From assembly GCA_903875465.1 (NCBI GenBank), contig CAIQWB010000105.1:20963-84962 (forward strand): a stretch of 64,000 nucleotides of DNA, written 5' to 3'. Position 1 is the stretch's first letter. Each line of letters starts with the position of its first letter. Positions 19,867 to 29,700 of this stretch are shown one piece after another. A model generated the notes under the pieces. That model saw nothing but the letters and a program-made list of their open reading frames with translations, searched no databases and was not told the DNA's origin. The translations under genes and the position numbers were made by a program. Source of the stretch: an uncultured Verrucomicrobia subdivision 3 bacterium. Its GTDB lineage: Bacteria; Verrucomicrobiota; Verrucomicrobiia; Limisphaerales; UBA11358.

Positions 19867-20820
19867 GTGAAGATTTCGCACCACCCATCGCTCCGGACCG
19901 TTCCTCCATTCAGCCAATGGCCGAGTGGGGGAAGTCTCTCGCGTCGCAAGGTTGTCCCGGGCACCCACTCCCCCGCCGCTCATTGGGATCCCAGGCGGTC
20001 CTTCAGGGAGGAGCAGGGTACGGGTTTTACCCTCATTGAGTTGCTGGTGGTGATTTCCATTCTCGGGTTGATTGCCGGACTGGCCGTGCCGGCGGTGAAA
20101 AACCTGGGCAAATCCAATGTGCGGTTGAGCGCGGCCCGGCAGTTGCTGGATGCCGTGGGGCGGGCGCGGCAGCTCGCCATGGTGGAGCGCACCACGGTCT
20201 ACCTGATTTTCGTGCCGACTAATTTTTGGAATACCACCTACTATTCCACCCCGCCGACCACGGCCGATTTCACGAACCTCTGCGACAAGCAGCTTACGGG
20301 CTACACCTTTGTGACGTTGCGGTCCGTGGGCGACCAGCCAGGGCAGGGGACCACCAATTATCTCGGCGCTTTCCAGAGCCTTCCCGATGGCAATTTCATT
20401 GCGCAATGGAAATTTTATCCGCACGACCTGCCCTACCCGCAGCAGACCAATATCACCGATATTGTCTCCGGCAAGGTCTACACGGTGCCGGGTTTCAACC
20501 GCACGGTGCGCAACCGCATTCCCTTTCCCAATGTCAATTCCCCGGGAATCACGAATCTGCCCTACATCGCCTTCAATTACCTGGGCCAGTTGACGACCGA
20601 GCAACTCGCTCCGAATCCAGTGCAGCAGGATGAATACATTCCCCTGGCGGCCGGCAGTGTGTTCCCGGCACTGGATCCGAATACGCGGGCTTACACCGTC
20701 GGCCTGGACCCGGCGGTGAAGGAGGTGCCCCCGGGCAATAGTGTGGGTTCCAGTTACAGCCTCATTCACATCGACTGGCTCACCGGCCGGGCCCGGCAGG
20801 AGCACCAGCAGGTGCAGTGA
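19867..20820 (+). CDS. GspH-like minor pseudopilin (Verru_Chthon D-like)
   Basis: 317 residues from GTG 19867. '[30 protein letters not shown]' is a canonical prepilin site with Gly at -1, preceded by a long leader of about 53 residues. 'SAARQLLDAVGRARQLAMVERTTVYLIF' is the GspH-type pattern (paired alpha helix and first beta strand). Position in the cluster (after G, before I) supports the H role at the pseudopilus tip. The gene set also resembles the Verru_Chthon cassette, where a protein of this kind is called D; that naming is from memory of the family. Confidence 0.8.
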   Translation: MKISHHPSLRTVPPFSQWPSGGSLSRRKVVPGTHSPAAHWDPRRSFREEQGTGFTLIELLVVISILGLIAGLAVPAVKNLGKSNVRLSAARQLLDAVGRARQLAMVERTTVYLIFVPTNFWNTTYYSTPPTTADFTNLCDKQLTGYTFVTLRSVGDQPGQGTTNYLGAFQSLPDGNFIAQWKFYPHDLPYPQQTNITDIVSGKVYTVPGFNRTVRNRIPFPNVNSPGITNLPYIAFNYLGQLTTEQLAPNPVQQDEYIPLAAGSVFPALDPNTRAYTVGLDPAVKEVPPGNSVGSSYSLIHIDWLTGRARQEHQQVQ

Positions 20821-20862
20821 GGACCGGATGTTGAGGGATGAGCGAAGCCTAAAGAATTTCTG

Positions 20863-21786
20863 ATGAAAATACGCACCACACATTGCCGGATTCAGTTGGC
20901 AGCCTGCGCCCGGGCCGGGCGCGCCGGGGCGGAACTTTCAAACTCCCCGCTGCAAACTTCAGTCCCGCCACTGCGGAACCAACCTGCCCGCCGCCCTGGC
21001 GTGGCGGGCTTCACGATGGTGGAAATTGCCATTTGCCTGGCCATTATCGGTCTGGCGTTGGTGGCGATTATCGGCGTCCTGCCGATTGGGATGAACGTGC
21101 AGCGGGATAATCGCGAGGAGACGGTCATCAACCAGGATGCCACCATTTTGCTGGAGTCCATTCGCAGCGGCGAGCGCGGCGGGACCGATTTGACGAACTA
21201 TGTCTATGCGATCACCAATTATGCGACCACCTATAATGGGGCCGGCCTGCAAACTGGATTCCATGTTTACGGATATACGTATCAAGGCTCCGCGGTCGAT
21301 GCCACCCCCATTCCGTTTGCCCTGACCAATAATGCCCGCATCATTGGACTGTTGAGCACCCCGGAATATCTGAATGGGGTTACGCCCCTGAACAGCCTCT
21401 TGGGCGGTGGCACCAGCAACCATGTATTTGCTTATGTTCACTCCATGAGTGGACCGGCCGTGGAAAAGCCGCCGCAGGATAATGCCATTTTGGTCGGTGA
21501 TTCATTTACCTACCGGGTGCTCGCGGTGAACGCGCCGCTGGCCACGGATACCAACCTGGTGTCCCTGACCCCGGCCCAGCAGGCCTACAGCCGGCAGCTG
21601 GCTGCCAACTTGCATGAGTTGTCCCTGACCTTCCGCTGGCCCGTGCGGCCGAATGGCAACATCGGTTCGGATGGCCCGCGGCCGCAAACCCAGCGCACGC
21701 TGATTGCCGGAAACATCGCCCCCGCCGACGATGACGGGCAAAATTTGTTTTATTACCAATCGCAAACGTTCACCAACCTCCCGTGA
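20863..21786 (+). CDS. GspI-like minor pseudopilin (Verru_Chthon B-like)
   Basis: 307 residues. 'GVAG|FTMVEIAICLAIIGLALVAIIGVLPIGMNVQRD' has the prepilin cleavage site and, after the membrane segment, the 'GVLPIGMN' stretch that I associate with Verru_Chthon cassette protein B; the E at +5 is kept. Leader about 49 residues. The middle has 'DATILLESIRSGERGG'. GspI-like proteins are tip components that hold J and K. The stop overlaps the GTG of the next gene by 4 bp. Confidence 0.8.
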   Translation: MKIRTTHCRIQLAACARAGRAGAELSNSPLQTSVPPLRNQPARRPGVAGFTMVEIAICLAIIGLALVAIIGVLPIGMNVQRDNREETVINQDATILLESIRSGERGGTDLTNYVYAITNYATTYNGAGLQTGFHVYGYTYQGSAVDATPIPFALTNNARIIGLLSTPEYLNGVTPLNSLLGGGTSNHVFAYVHSMSGPAVEKPPQDNAILVGDSFTYRVLAVNAPLATDTNLVSLTPAQQAYSRQLAANLHELSLTFRWPVRPNGNIGSDGPRPQTQRTLIAGNIAPADDDGQNLFYYQSQTFTNLP

Positions 21787-22766
21787 AACCCCGCCTGAAC
21801 ATGCCAAATTCATTGGAACTTAACCGCGCTCCGGGCGGGCGGGCGGGGTTCTCGTTGATTGAAATATTGCTGGTCACGGTGTTGTTGTCGCTGATCATGC
21901 TGGCCCTGATGTCGGTGTTCAATACGACGCAGAATGCCTTTCGAGCGAGCATCACGCAGACCGATGTCCTGGAGGGGAGTCGCGCCACGATGGATCTGAT
22001 CAGCGGGGATTTGCGGCAAATGTATCCGTCGGGCGGATCCAATGCCTTTTTGGCTTTCCCCAATTCTGAGCCTTACTTTTTGGCTGGGGGCTACAATCCG
22101 CCGTCCGCGCCGTTGAATTTTTATCTGAGCTCTCCCATCTCTACGATTGCGCAAAGCTTGATCGGAGTTTCCAACGGCCAGTTGCGCACCAACCAGGTGC
22201 AAAGCTTTTTCATCCTGAGCCGCCAGAATGACATTTGGCGCGGAGTGGGTTACGTGGTGGATCCTAATTCCGACAAATATATTTTTCCTTTATACCGCTA
22301 CGATTCCTTTGGCTCTTCGATTCTACCAGCCCGCCCCACCGCCTTTCAGCTGTTCACGAATTTCCTCTATGTAACCACTTTAAGTCCCGTGCAAAAGAAT
22401 CTGGACTTCAGCACCAACGTGAATCACCTGCTGGACGGCGTCCTCCATTTAAACCTGCGCGCCTATGGCACCAACGGGGTTTGGCTGACGAACGGGTATG
22501 GTCGTGGCCAGTCGGTGGTGGTGCAGAATGCCCGGTTTTTCCCGCCGGCGAGCGGCGAAGTGGCGATGTACATGTGCAGCAACACCCTCCCCGCCTCCGT
22601 GGAAATTCAAATGGCGGTGATGGAGGATCGTTCGTTGCAGCGCGCCTCCTCCATGCCCATGAACAGTGTGGTGCAGAGTAATTACCTGGCGCAGCAGGTG
22701 GGCAAATTGCACCTGTTCCGGCAGCGGGTGACGATTCCCAATGTGGATCCGGCGGCGTATCAATGA
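21783..22766 (+). CDS. GspJ-like minor pseudopilin (Verru_Chthon C-like)
   Basis: 327 residues from GTG 21783, which overlaps the previous TGA (GTGA); ATG 21801 is an alternative that removes six residues. The leader is short and canonical: 'GRAG|FSLIEILLVTVLLSLIMLALM'. Then 'TQNAFRASITQTDVLEGSRATMDLISGDLRQM', a GspJ-like helix-to-sheet region. Spacing and order fit the J position of a type II secretion pseudopilus tip. Confidence 0.8.
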   Translation: MKPRLNMPNSLELNRAPGGRAGFSLIEILLVTVLLSLIMLALMSVFNTTQNAFRASITQTDVLEGSRATMDLISGDLRQMYPSGGSNAFLAFPNSEPYFLAGGYNPPSAPLNFYLSSPISTIAQSLIGVSNGQLRTNQVQSFFILSRQNDIWRGVGYVVDPNSDKYIFPLYRYDSFGSSILPARPTAFQLFTNFLYVTTLSPVQKNLDFSTNVNHLLDGVLHLNLRAYGTNGVWLTNGYGRGQSVVVQNARFFPPASGEVAMYMCSNTLPASVEIQMAVMEDRSLQRASSMPMNSVVQSNYLAQQVGKLHLFRQRVTIPNVDPAAYQ

Positions 22767-22787
22767 CAGCGGTTTTGAATTTGCAGA

Positions 22788-25700
22788 ATGAAAATCAGAT
22801 TACATAAAAACACCGAGGGCATTGCCCTGGTCATCACGTTGATCATGCTGGCGGTCACGCTGGTGATGGCAGTGGCGTTCCTGGCCATCAGCACGCGCGA
22901 ACGCGGTTCGGTGACCAGCAGCACCGATGCGAATCATGCCCGGCTGGCCACCGAGGCCGCCCTGGCGCACGCCGAGGCCCAGGTCATTGCCAGCATTGTC
23001 GCCACCACCAACGCCTATAATTTTGGGATGTTTGTCTCCACAAATTTTATCAACCGCTATGGCTTTGACCCGGGTGCGGGCGCGAATCCCACCAATGTGA
23101 ATTATGATTATGAAGCCGCCGGCGGGTCGCTCTCCCCGTCGGAACTTCAGCAGAATATCGCCAACTTGGAATATTTGCCCCGCGCGCCCGTGTTTGTCCC
23201 CACGAACCCGCAGGGGAACACCGATTTCCGATATTACTTGGATCTGAACCGCAACCACCGGTTCGATGACACGGGCAACATCACCAACATGATGTTTATT
23301 GCGGACAAGTTCACGACCAATGGCTTGATCTCGGCCGTGGGCGATCCACAGTGGATCGGCGTGCTGGAGCATCCCGACCAGCCGCACGGGCCATTGAATC
23401 CGTTCATCGCGCGCTATGCCTTTATCGCGGTGCCGGTGGGAAATACGCTGGATATCAATGCCATTTATAATGACGCCACGCGGCCCGACCAATTCATGCA
23501 GCCGGGGAAAGACGGCTTTATCCGCAACGAGGGCGTGGGTTCGTGGGAAATTAATCTGGCGGCTTTCCTGGCCGACCTGAACACGAATGAATGGGACGCC
23601 GTGAATTCGGACGGCATTTATAATTACCAGACCGCTTACAATCTCAACAATCTGGGCGGCACCGCCCTGCCCAATACCGGCGGGGCCTTTGATGATGCCT
23701 TGTCCATGTTGCGCTACCGTTATGCGGACGGGATTTTTAACCAGCCGTCCCTAAATTCACTCTATTATAATTTCCCGAATTTGATCGATGCGGGGAACCT
23801 GACCACGGCCCATGGCAATACCATTGACGAGTACAGCGATGGTCCGCTGATGACCAATAGTTATTTGCCCTTGGTGCCGAACAACCCCAACGCCTATTAC
23901 CATCCAGACCAACCCTGGCCCGGGGCGGATAATACCAACCACTTTTTCGGGCTCTCCGATTTTTTCAATCCGAACATCTTCCGACCCGCCGGCTATGTGG
24001 CACCGACTATTCCGGTGTTTACCGACCGGCTCTTGTTTGCCGGGACAAACATTCCGGCCGGCGCGACCGAGCCGCCGACCTACGATCGCTACACCTTTTA
24101 CCGGATGCTGGAGCAACTGGGCTCGGACAGCGCCCCGCAAGTGGGCAAGCTCAACATCAATTACAACAATGTCGATGTACTGGGGGATGTGCTCCCCGCC
24201 CTGGCCGGGGCGCAAGGTGCCAGCCTGAATCTGTGGACCAATGCCCAGACGTTTTTCACCACGGCAGCCGATCTGATGTTGCGCAGTTATTCCACCAACT
24301 GGGCGCTGGCCAATTATTTCGCCTACACCAACACCTTTGGCGCCATCACGACGAACGCCTTCGGGATTCATAACATTCCGGTGCTGGTGAGCGGGCAGTT
24401 TGTTTACACCCCGTCGGTGCAACGCTTGCTGCAACTGGCGGCGAATATTTACGACGCCACCACGAACAACCCCTATCCCTCGGTCTTCCGGCCGCAATTC
24501 ACCAACTATGGGGGGGATATCTATATTGTGGGTTACACGAATGTGGCCTATGTCACGGGCTTAAATGACCCTAGTCTGGCCCAGCCCTATGACCTTGCGG
24601 CAGTGACGAACAACCCCAGCCTGGATCTTTACAAGATTAATATTTACGGAGTGCCGTGGATTGCGGGAGCCAAGAAAGGCCTGCCAAATTTCAACGAGCT
24701 GAAAATGCAGAACACGGCGCAGGTCACCCGCAAGTTGCAGTTTACCCGGCCCACCCCCAACCCCAGCAATGCATCCGGTTACAAAACCAACCAGCTCTAC
24801 ATTGTGGGGATCACTAATTATGTGGGGGTGTCCCTCTGGAATTCCTATGACAAAGATTTTACCGGGGTTTATGGCAACGACGGCATCACCATTTATATGT
24901 CGGATAACCTGCGCATGGTGCTGACCAATGACCAGGGGTATTTCTACAGCCAGATTACCAATTTACAATTCTATGCCAGCATCGGCCTCTGGCCAGGCTC
25001 GGCTTGGACCACCGCCACGGCGGATGTTCCCGCCCCCGTTCCATCCTCGTTTATTGCCACCAATTGGTCTTATGCCTTTCTGCCGGAGTCGGCTTATCAA
25101 TTTCAGAATAATAATTTTGTGCCGAATTCAAATCTAAACCCGCCTTTCGAAACGAACTATGTCGGCACTCCGCCGGTGCCGCAATTGCCGAATTTCGGAT
25201 TGTCGACCACCAACTGGATTCAAGCCTTCGTTCTGGATACACCTCCCAGTGGCAAGACTCCTGACGGTTATCCACGGGTGATTGATTATGTGCAATTAAG
25301 CGGTCCCTCGCGCACCCGGAGCCTGAATGCGGAGCTGGCCGATCCAGTTTATCCGGATAAAACGGCCGCCCGTTACATGTGGAGTACCAATGGATATTCA
25401 GGCGCAGCCGCCCCGCCTTATGGTGTGGTAAACCAGATCGTTGTCTCGCAGGGCGGCGCCAATCCGCCTCCGGGCGGGCAATGGGCACCCACGACGCCGA
25501 GTCTGCCGACCACGGCAGCGCAAACCGCCTTTTTCTCAGGCTTTTGGGCGCCCATTTGGAATTATGCCGGGATCCGGCACACCAACAATGAATTGGCCGT
25601 GCAAGCCCCATACACGCCCACTCGCACTATTTACGATTACACCCTCTGGCAGGCGAATGATCCGCTGGTCCATTATCTCGCCAGTGACTTGAATTACATC

Positions 25701-26744
25701 GATGCGAGCACCACCGGATTGCAAAAATCAGATACAGTGCCTGCCAACATTAAGGTGCCCGGAGCCAATCTGAAGCAAATCGGGGAACGCTACCAACCCT
25801 GGGGCTTGTCAGTGCAAATGGCCAAATTGTCCGGCGTGGATACAAATTCATTTAACCTGGCCTACAAAGACCCCATGGTGCGGGTTTCGGACGATTGGGA
25901 CTTTCCCACGAATCTCTTCCCCAACATTGGCTGGCTGGGCCGGGTGCATCGCGGCACCCCGTGGCAGACGGTTTATTTGAAGTCCACGGATATTTTGAGC
26001 CAGACCAACTTGTTTACCTCCGGCACTCCCACGATGAATCCAGGACTTAAAACCTGGATGGTGTGGAGCGGGGACACCGTGAATCCGTTCGACGCCACGA
26101 ACACCTCCCCGGCGTATGACCGGTGGCTGTTTGACCTCTTCACGGCCGCGCCGAATCAAAATGCGACACTGGGCCAGCTCTCCGTCAATCAGCCGCATCT
26201 GGCCGCCTGGTCGGCGATTTTCAGCGGGCTGCCGGTGCTCACCAACAAGGCGGGGACGAACCTCACCCTCTTTGAAATTGCCGGCACGAACGGACCCAAT
26301 TCCTACCTGGCCTATATTTGGAATTCCATTCTATCGACCCGGACCAATCTGAACCTGTTTCCGAAACAGGTCTACCCCCATTTGGGCGATGTGCTGGCGG
26401 CTCCGGGCTTGACGGTTCAATCTCCCTTTTTATCCGCCGCGCAGAATGATCCCGTGCAAATCCAACGTCACACCCTGATCACCGATGAGATGTATGAATG
26501 GCTCCCGCAACAGACGCTGGGGCTCCTGAAGGTGGGGACGCCGCGCTATGTGGTTTACTGTTATGGCCAGGCCTTGAAGCCAGCCCCAGGCGGCACCCTG
26601 GCGGGCGGCACCTATGCCCTGATGAATACGAATTACACTGTGGTCGCGGAATCGGCGGTGCGGGCGGTGGTGGAAGTGCAGGGGGCCACGGGGTCGCGGC
26701 CCAATGTGGTTTTGAAGAATGTAAATCCGTTGCCGCCCGATTGA
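22788..26744 (+). CDS. Oversized GspK-like pseudopilin (Verru_Chthon A-like)
   Basis: 1318 residues. The N-terminus 'MKIRLHKNTEG|IALVITLIMLAVTLVMAVAFL' is the GspK type of leader: short, positively charged, and with a small non-Glu residue in place of E at +5. GspK proteins usually have about 300-350 residues, so this one is some four times larger; the Verru_Chthon A protein is, to my knowledge, of similar large size. The rest is rich in Asn, Thr, Tyr and Pro with no catalytic motif that I recognise. The large size would make a bulky tip on the pseudopilus. The giant protease gene starts 10 bp after its stop. Confidence 0.75.
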   Translation: MKIRLHKNTEGIALVITLIMLAVTLVMAVAFLAISTRERGSVTSSTDANHARLATEAALAHAEAQVIASIVATTNAYNFGMFVSTNFINRYGFDPGAGANPTNVNYDYEAAGGSLSPSELQQNIANLEYLPRAPVFVPTNPQGNTDFRYYLDLNRNHRFDDTGNITNMMFIADKFTTNGLISAVGDPQWIGVLEHPDQPHGPLNPFIARYAFIAVPVGNTLDINAIYNDATRPDQFMQPGKDGFIRNEGVGSWEINLAAFLADLNTNEWDAVNSDGIYNYQTAYNLNNLGGTALPNTGGAFDDALSMLRYRYADGIFNQPSLNSLYYNFPNLIDAGNLTTAHGNTIDEYSDGPLMTNSYLPLVPNNPNAYYHPDQPWPGADNTNHFFGLSDFFNPNIFRPAGYVAPTIPVFTDRLLFAGTNIPAGATEPPTYDRYTFYRMLEQLGSDSAPQVGKLNINYNNVDVLGDVLPALAGAQGASLNLWTNAQTFFTTAADLMLRSYSTNWALANYFAYTNTFGAITTNAFGIHNIPVLVSGQFVYTPSVQRLLQLAANIYDATTNNPYPSVFRPQFTNYGGDIYIVGYTNVAYVTGLNDPSLAQPYDLAAVTNNPSLDLYKINIYGVPWIAGAKKGLPNFNELKMQNTAQVTRKLQFTRPTPNPSNASGYKTNQLYIVGITNYVGVSLWNSYDKDFTGVYGNDGITIYMSDNLRMVLTNDQGYFYSQITNLQFYASIGLWPGSAWTTATADVPAPVPSSFIATNWSYAFLPESAYQFQNNNFVPNSNLNPPFETNYVGTPPVPQLPNFGLSTTNWIQAFVLDTPPSGKTPDGYPRVIDYVQLSGPSRTRSLNAELADPVYPDKTAARYMWSTNGYSGAAAPPYGVVNQIVVSQGGANPPPGGQWAPTTPSLPTTAAQTAFFSGFWAPIWNYAGIRHTNNELAVQAPYTPTRTIYDYTLWQANDPLVHYLASDLNYIDASTTGLQKSDTVPANIKVPGANLKQIGERYQPWGLSVQMAKLSGVDTNSFNLAYKDPMVRVSDDWDFPTNLFPNIGWLGRVHRGTPWQTVYLKSTDILSQTNLFTSGTPTMNPGLKTWMVWSGDTVNPFDATNTSPAYDRWLFDLFTAAPNQNATLGQLSVNQPHLAAWSAIFSGLPVLTNKAGTNLTLFEIAGTNGPNSYLAYIWNSILSTRTNLNLFPKQVYPHLGDVLAAPGLTVQSPFLSAAQNDPVQIQRHTLITDEMYEWLPQQTLGLLKVGTPRYVVYCYGQALKPAPGGTLAGGTYALMNTNYTVVAESAVRAVVEVQGATGSRPNVVLKNVNPLPPD

Positions 26745-26754
26745 GTTTTTGTTT

Positions 26755-29700
26755 ATGAATGCTCGTTATTTAAAACGGATTTTGCTGGTGCTGGCGGTGG
26801 TTCTGGTGGCTTGGCTGTGGTGGCCGCGGGCAGCGGTCAAGCCGGTGGCGGTCCGCCGCACGGTGGTCGCCGCCCAACCGGCGGTGCCGTTGGTTCCGGC
26901 GGCTAAGCAGCCGGCGAACTTGTTTCTGCATCCCACAGTGGTTTCCAATACGGTGGCCGGGGCCGCCGCGACCAACAAATTTGCCCGGCGGTTGACGAAT
27001 ACGTCGCGCTCACTGCATGAATTGATGCATGAGCCGCGGGCGATTTTGCTGGCGAATGCCTTGCTGGACACCCGCTTGCCGCTGAATCTGACCATGCCCA
27101 AAAACTTGCAGTCCCGGGGTGAACCTGGTGCCTTTATCGTCCAGGCCAACGGGGCGATTGGTGCCGATTTTCGCGCCCTGCTGGCGGCCTCCGGTGCCGA
27201 GATCGTTTCTTACATTCCGAACAACGCCTATCTGGTGCGCGCCTCGGCGGGGCAGGCGGCGGCGATATCGGCCAGCGGGTTGACGGCGGCGGTGCTGCCG
27301 TATGAGCCGTACTACAAGGTGTCAGCGAGTTTGCTGGCGCAGGCCACTCAGAACCAGCCGTTGCCGGCGGAAGCCTTGCTGAATTTGGGAGTGTTCAAGG
27401 CAGACGCGGCGGCCACGGAAGCGGCGGTGGAAAAAATGGGCGGGGTGATCGTGGCGCGGGATGCCTCGCCGTTCGGTCCGATTTTCCGGGTGTCGCCGCC
27501 GGCGGCGTGGACCGCTCTGGCGCAGTTGCCCGGGGTGCAGGTGGTGGAACCCACCTATCGCCGCCGCGAGGCCAATGACTTGGCACGGGTAACCCTCGGG
27601 ATTTCCGCGGACACCCTGACGAATGCCAGTTATCTGGGACTGAATGGCAAAAATGTAACAGTGGAGGTGAACGATTCCGGCATCGACCAGACGCATCCCG
27701 ACTTTTCCCTTACCGGCACAGCGGAGACCGGACCTGCCGGGGGCTCCCGCGTCATTGGCGATTCACTGGGCAGTTTGGTGGACACGGACGGTCACGGCAC
27801 CCATGTGGCCGGTATTATTGCCGGCAACGGCTCGGAGAGCTACTCGGTGACGAATTTGCCGAGCGGTTCGCTGACCAATGCGGATTTCCGGGGCAAGGCA
27901 CCTTTGGCCACCTTGTTTTCGGTGGGCTTTGAAAATGGGAATGACACGCCTTACAACACCGCAGTGCGCAGCGCCTTCACCGATATCTCCGACATTTCTG
28001 ATTATTATTTGCAATCCATGGCAGCCCGGACGAATGCCCTGATTTCCAACAATAGCTGGACGTATGCCGGGGATAGTTATTACGACCTCGCGGCGGCGAG
28101 TTTTGACGCCGCCGTGCGCGATGCCCTGCCGATGGTTCCGGGGTCGCAACCGGTGTTATTCGTCTTTGCCGCCGGCAATAGCGGTGGGGGCAACGATGAC
28201 GGCGCGGGCGGGAATCCCGACTCGGTGGAATCACCCGGCACGGCCAAGGACGTCGTGACCGTGGGGGCGCTGGAGCAATTCCGGAACATCACGAACATTG
28301 TCACGGATCAATTTGGCAACTCGAACGCCGTCTGGCAGGCCGGGACGGATTCCGGCACCCAGGTGGCGGGCTATTCCTCACGCGGGAATGTGGGCGTGGG
28401 GGTGGAGGGCGATTTCGGGCGGTTCAAGCCGGACGTCGTCGCGCCGGGCACCTTTGTGGTGTCCACCCGTTCGAGCCAGTGGAATGACAACGCCTATTAT
28501 AACCTGACCAACACGGAAACGACCGATTATCCCGCCGAGGTGGTGGACACGAATAGTTTGAATTATTACAACGTTCCAGTGCCGCCCAACGCGGTGGGCG
28601 TGACCATCCAAATCAATCCGAACAAGCTCTCCCCGAATCCCTTTGTCAACCTGCCGATTTACGTGGAGCAGGCCACCTATCCGATTCCCCCGACGTATGA
28701 TTTCCTGAAGTCGAACAACGTTGTGAACATTCCTCCGGATGGTCCAGCCGGTTACCTCGGCCAAATTGTGGGCAACGGCTTCTGGTTTGCCATCGGCGAC
28801 AGCACGAACATCCCGGTGAATTATGACGTGCAAGTCTCGATTTTAGTGACCAATGATGTCGGGGATTATTACCTGGTGCTGAGCAATCTGAACGCCACCC
28901 TGGCACCGTATTACCGTTATGAAACGGGCACGAGCATGGCGGCCCCGGCGGTTTCCGGCATGCTGGCGTTGATCCAGGACTATTTCACGAACACCTTGCA
29001 ATCGATCCCCAGCCCGGCGCTGCTCAAGGCCATGCTCATCAACGGGGCGCGCGTGACGGGCGGGAATGATTTTGCCGTGACGAACAACCCCAATTTCCAA
29101 GGCTGGGGGCTGGCGAATTTGCCCACCTCACTGCCCGCGGCCCTGACCAACCAGGCGACTCACCCCACGACCACACCGTTTTTCTACCTGGATCAAAGCC
29201 CGACCAATGCCCTGGCCACCGGGGATAGCCAGACCTTCAAGATTACCGTGGATTCGGGGGCGAATGCCGATCCGCTGCGCTTCACCCTCACCTGGACCGA
29301 TCCGCCGGGCGACCCGAACGCGGCGATCAAGCTGGTGAACAATCTGGACATCGTGGTGACCAACCTCGACAGCGCTTATGGCAGCAACACCACCCTGCAT
29401 TATGTCTATTATGGGAATAATTTTGCGACCGCCGGCAATCCGCCCTTCAGCCTGGCGGCCGGGACGAACGGTGCCCCGAACCTGGATGCGGTGAACAACA
29501 TCCGCAACATTTACCTGCCCTCACCCCTCTCCACGAATTATACGGTGACGGTTGTGGGCCGCAGTGTGAATGTGAACGCCGTTTCCGCGCAGACGAACAA
29601 TGTGGTGCAAGATTATGCCCTGGTGATTTCCGCCGGGGACGGTTACGTGAGCAACGCCCTGACGGTGGTCGCGGGGCCCGTGGTCAGCAGTCTGAATCAG

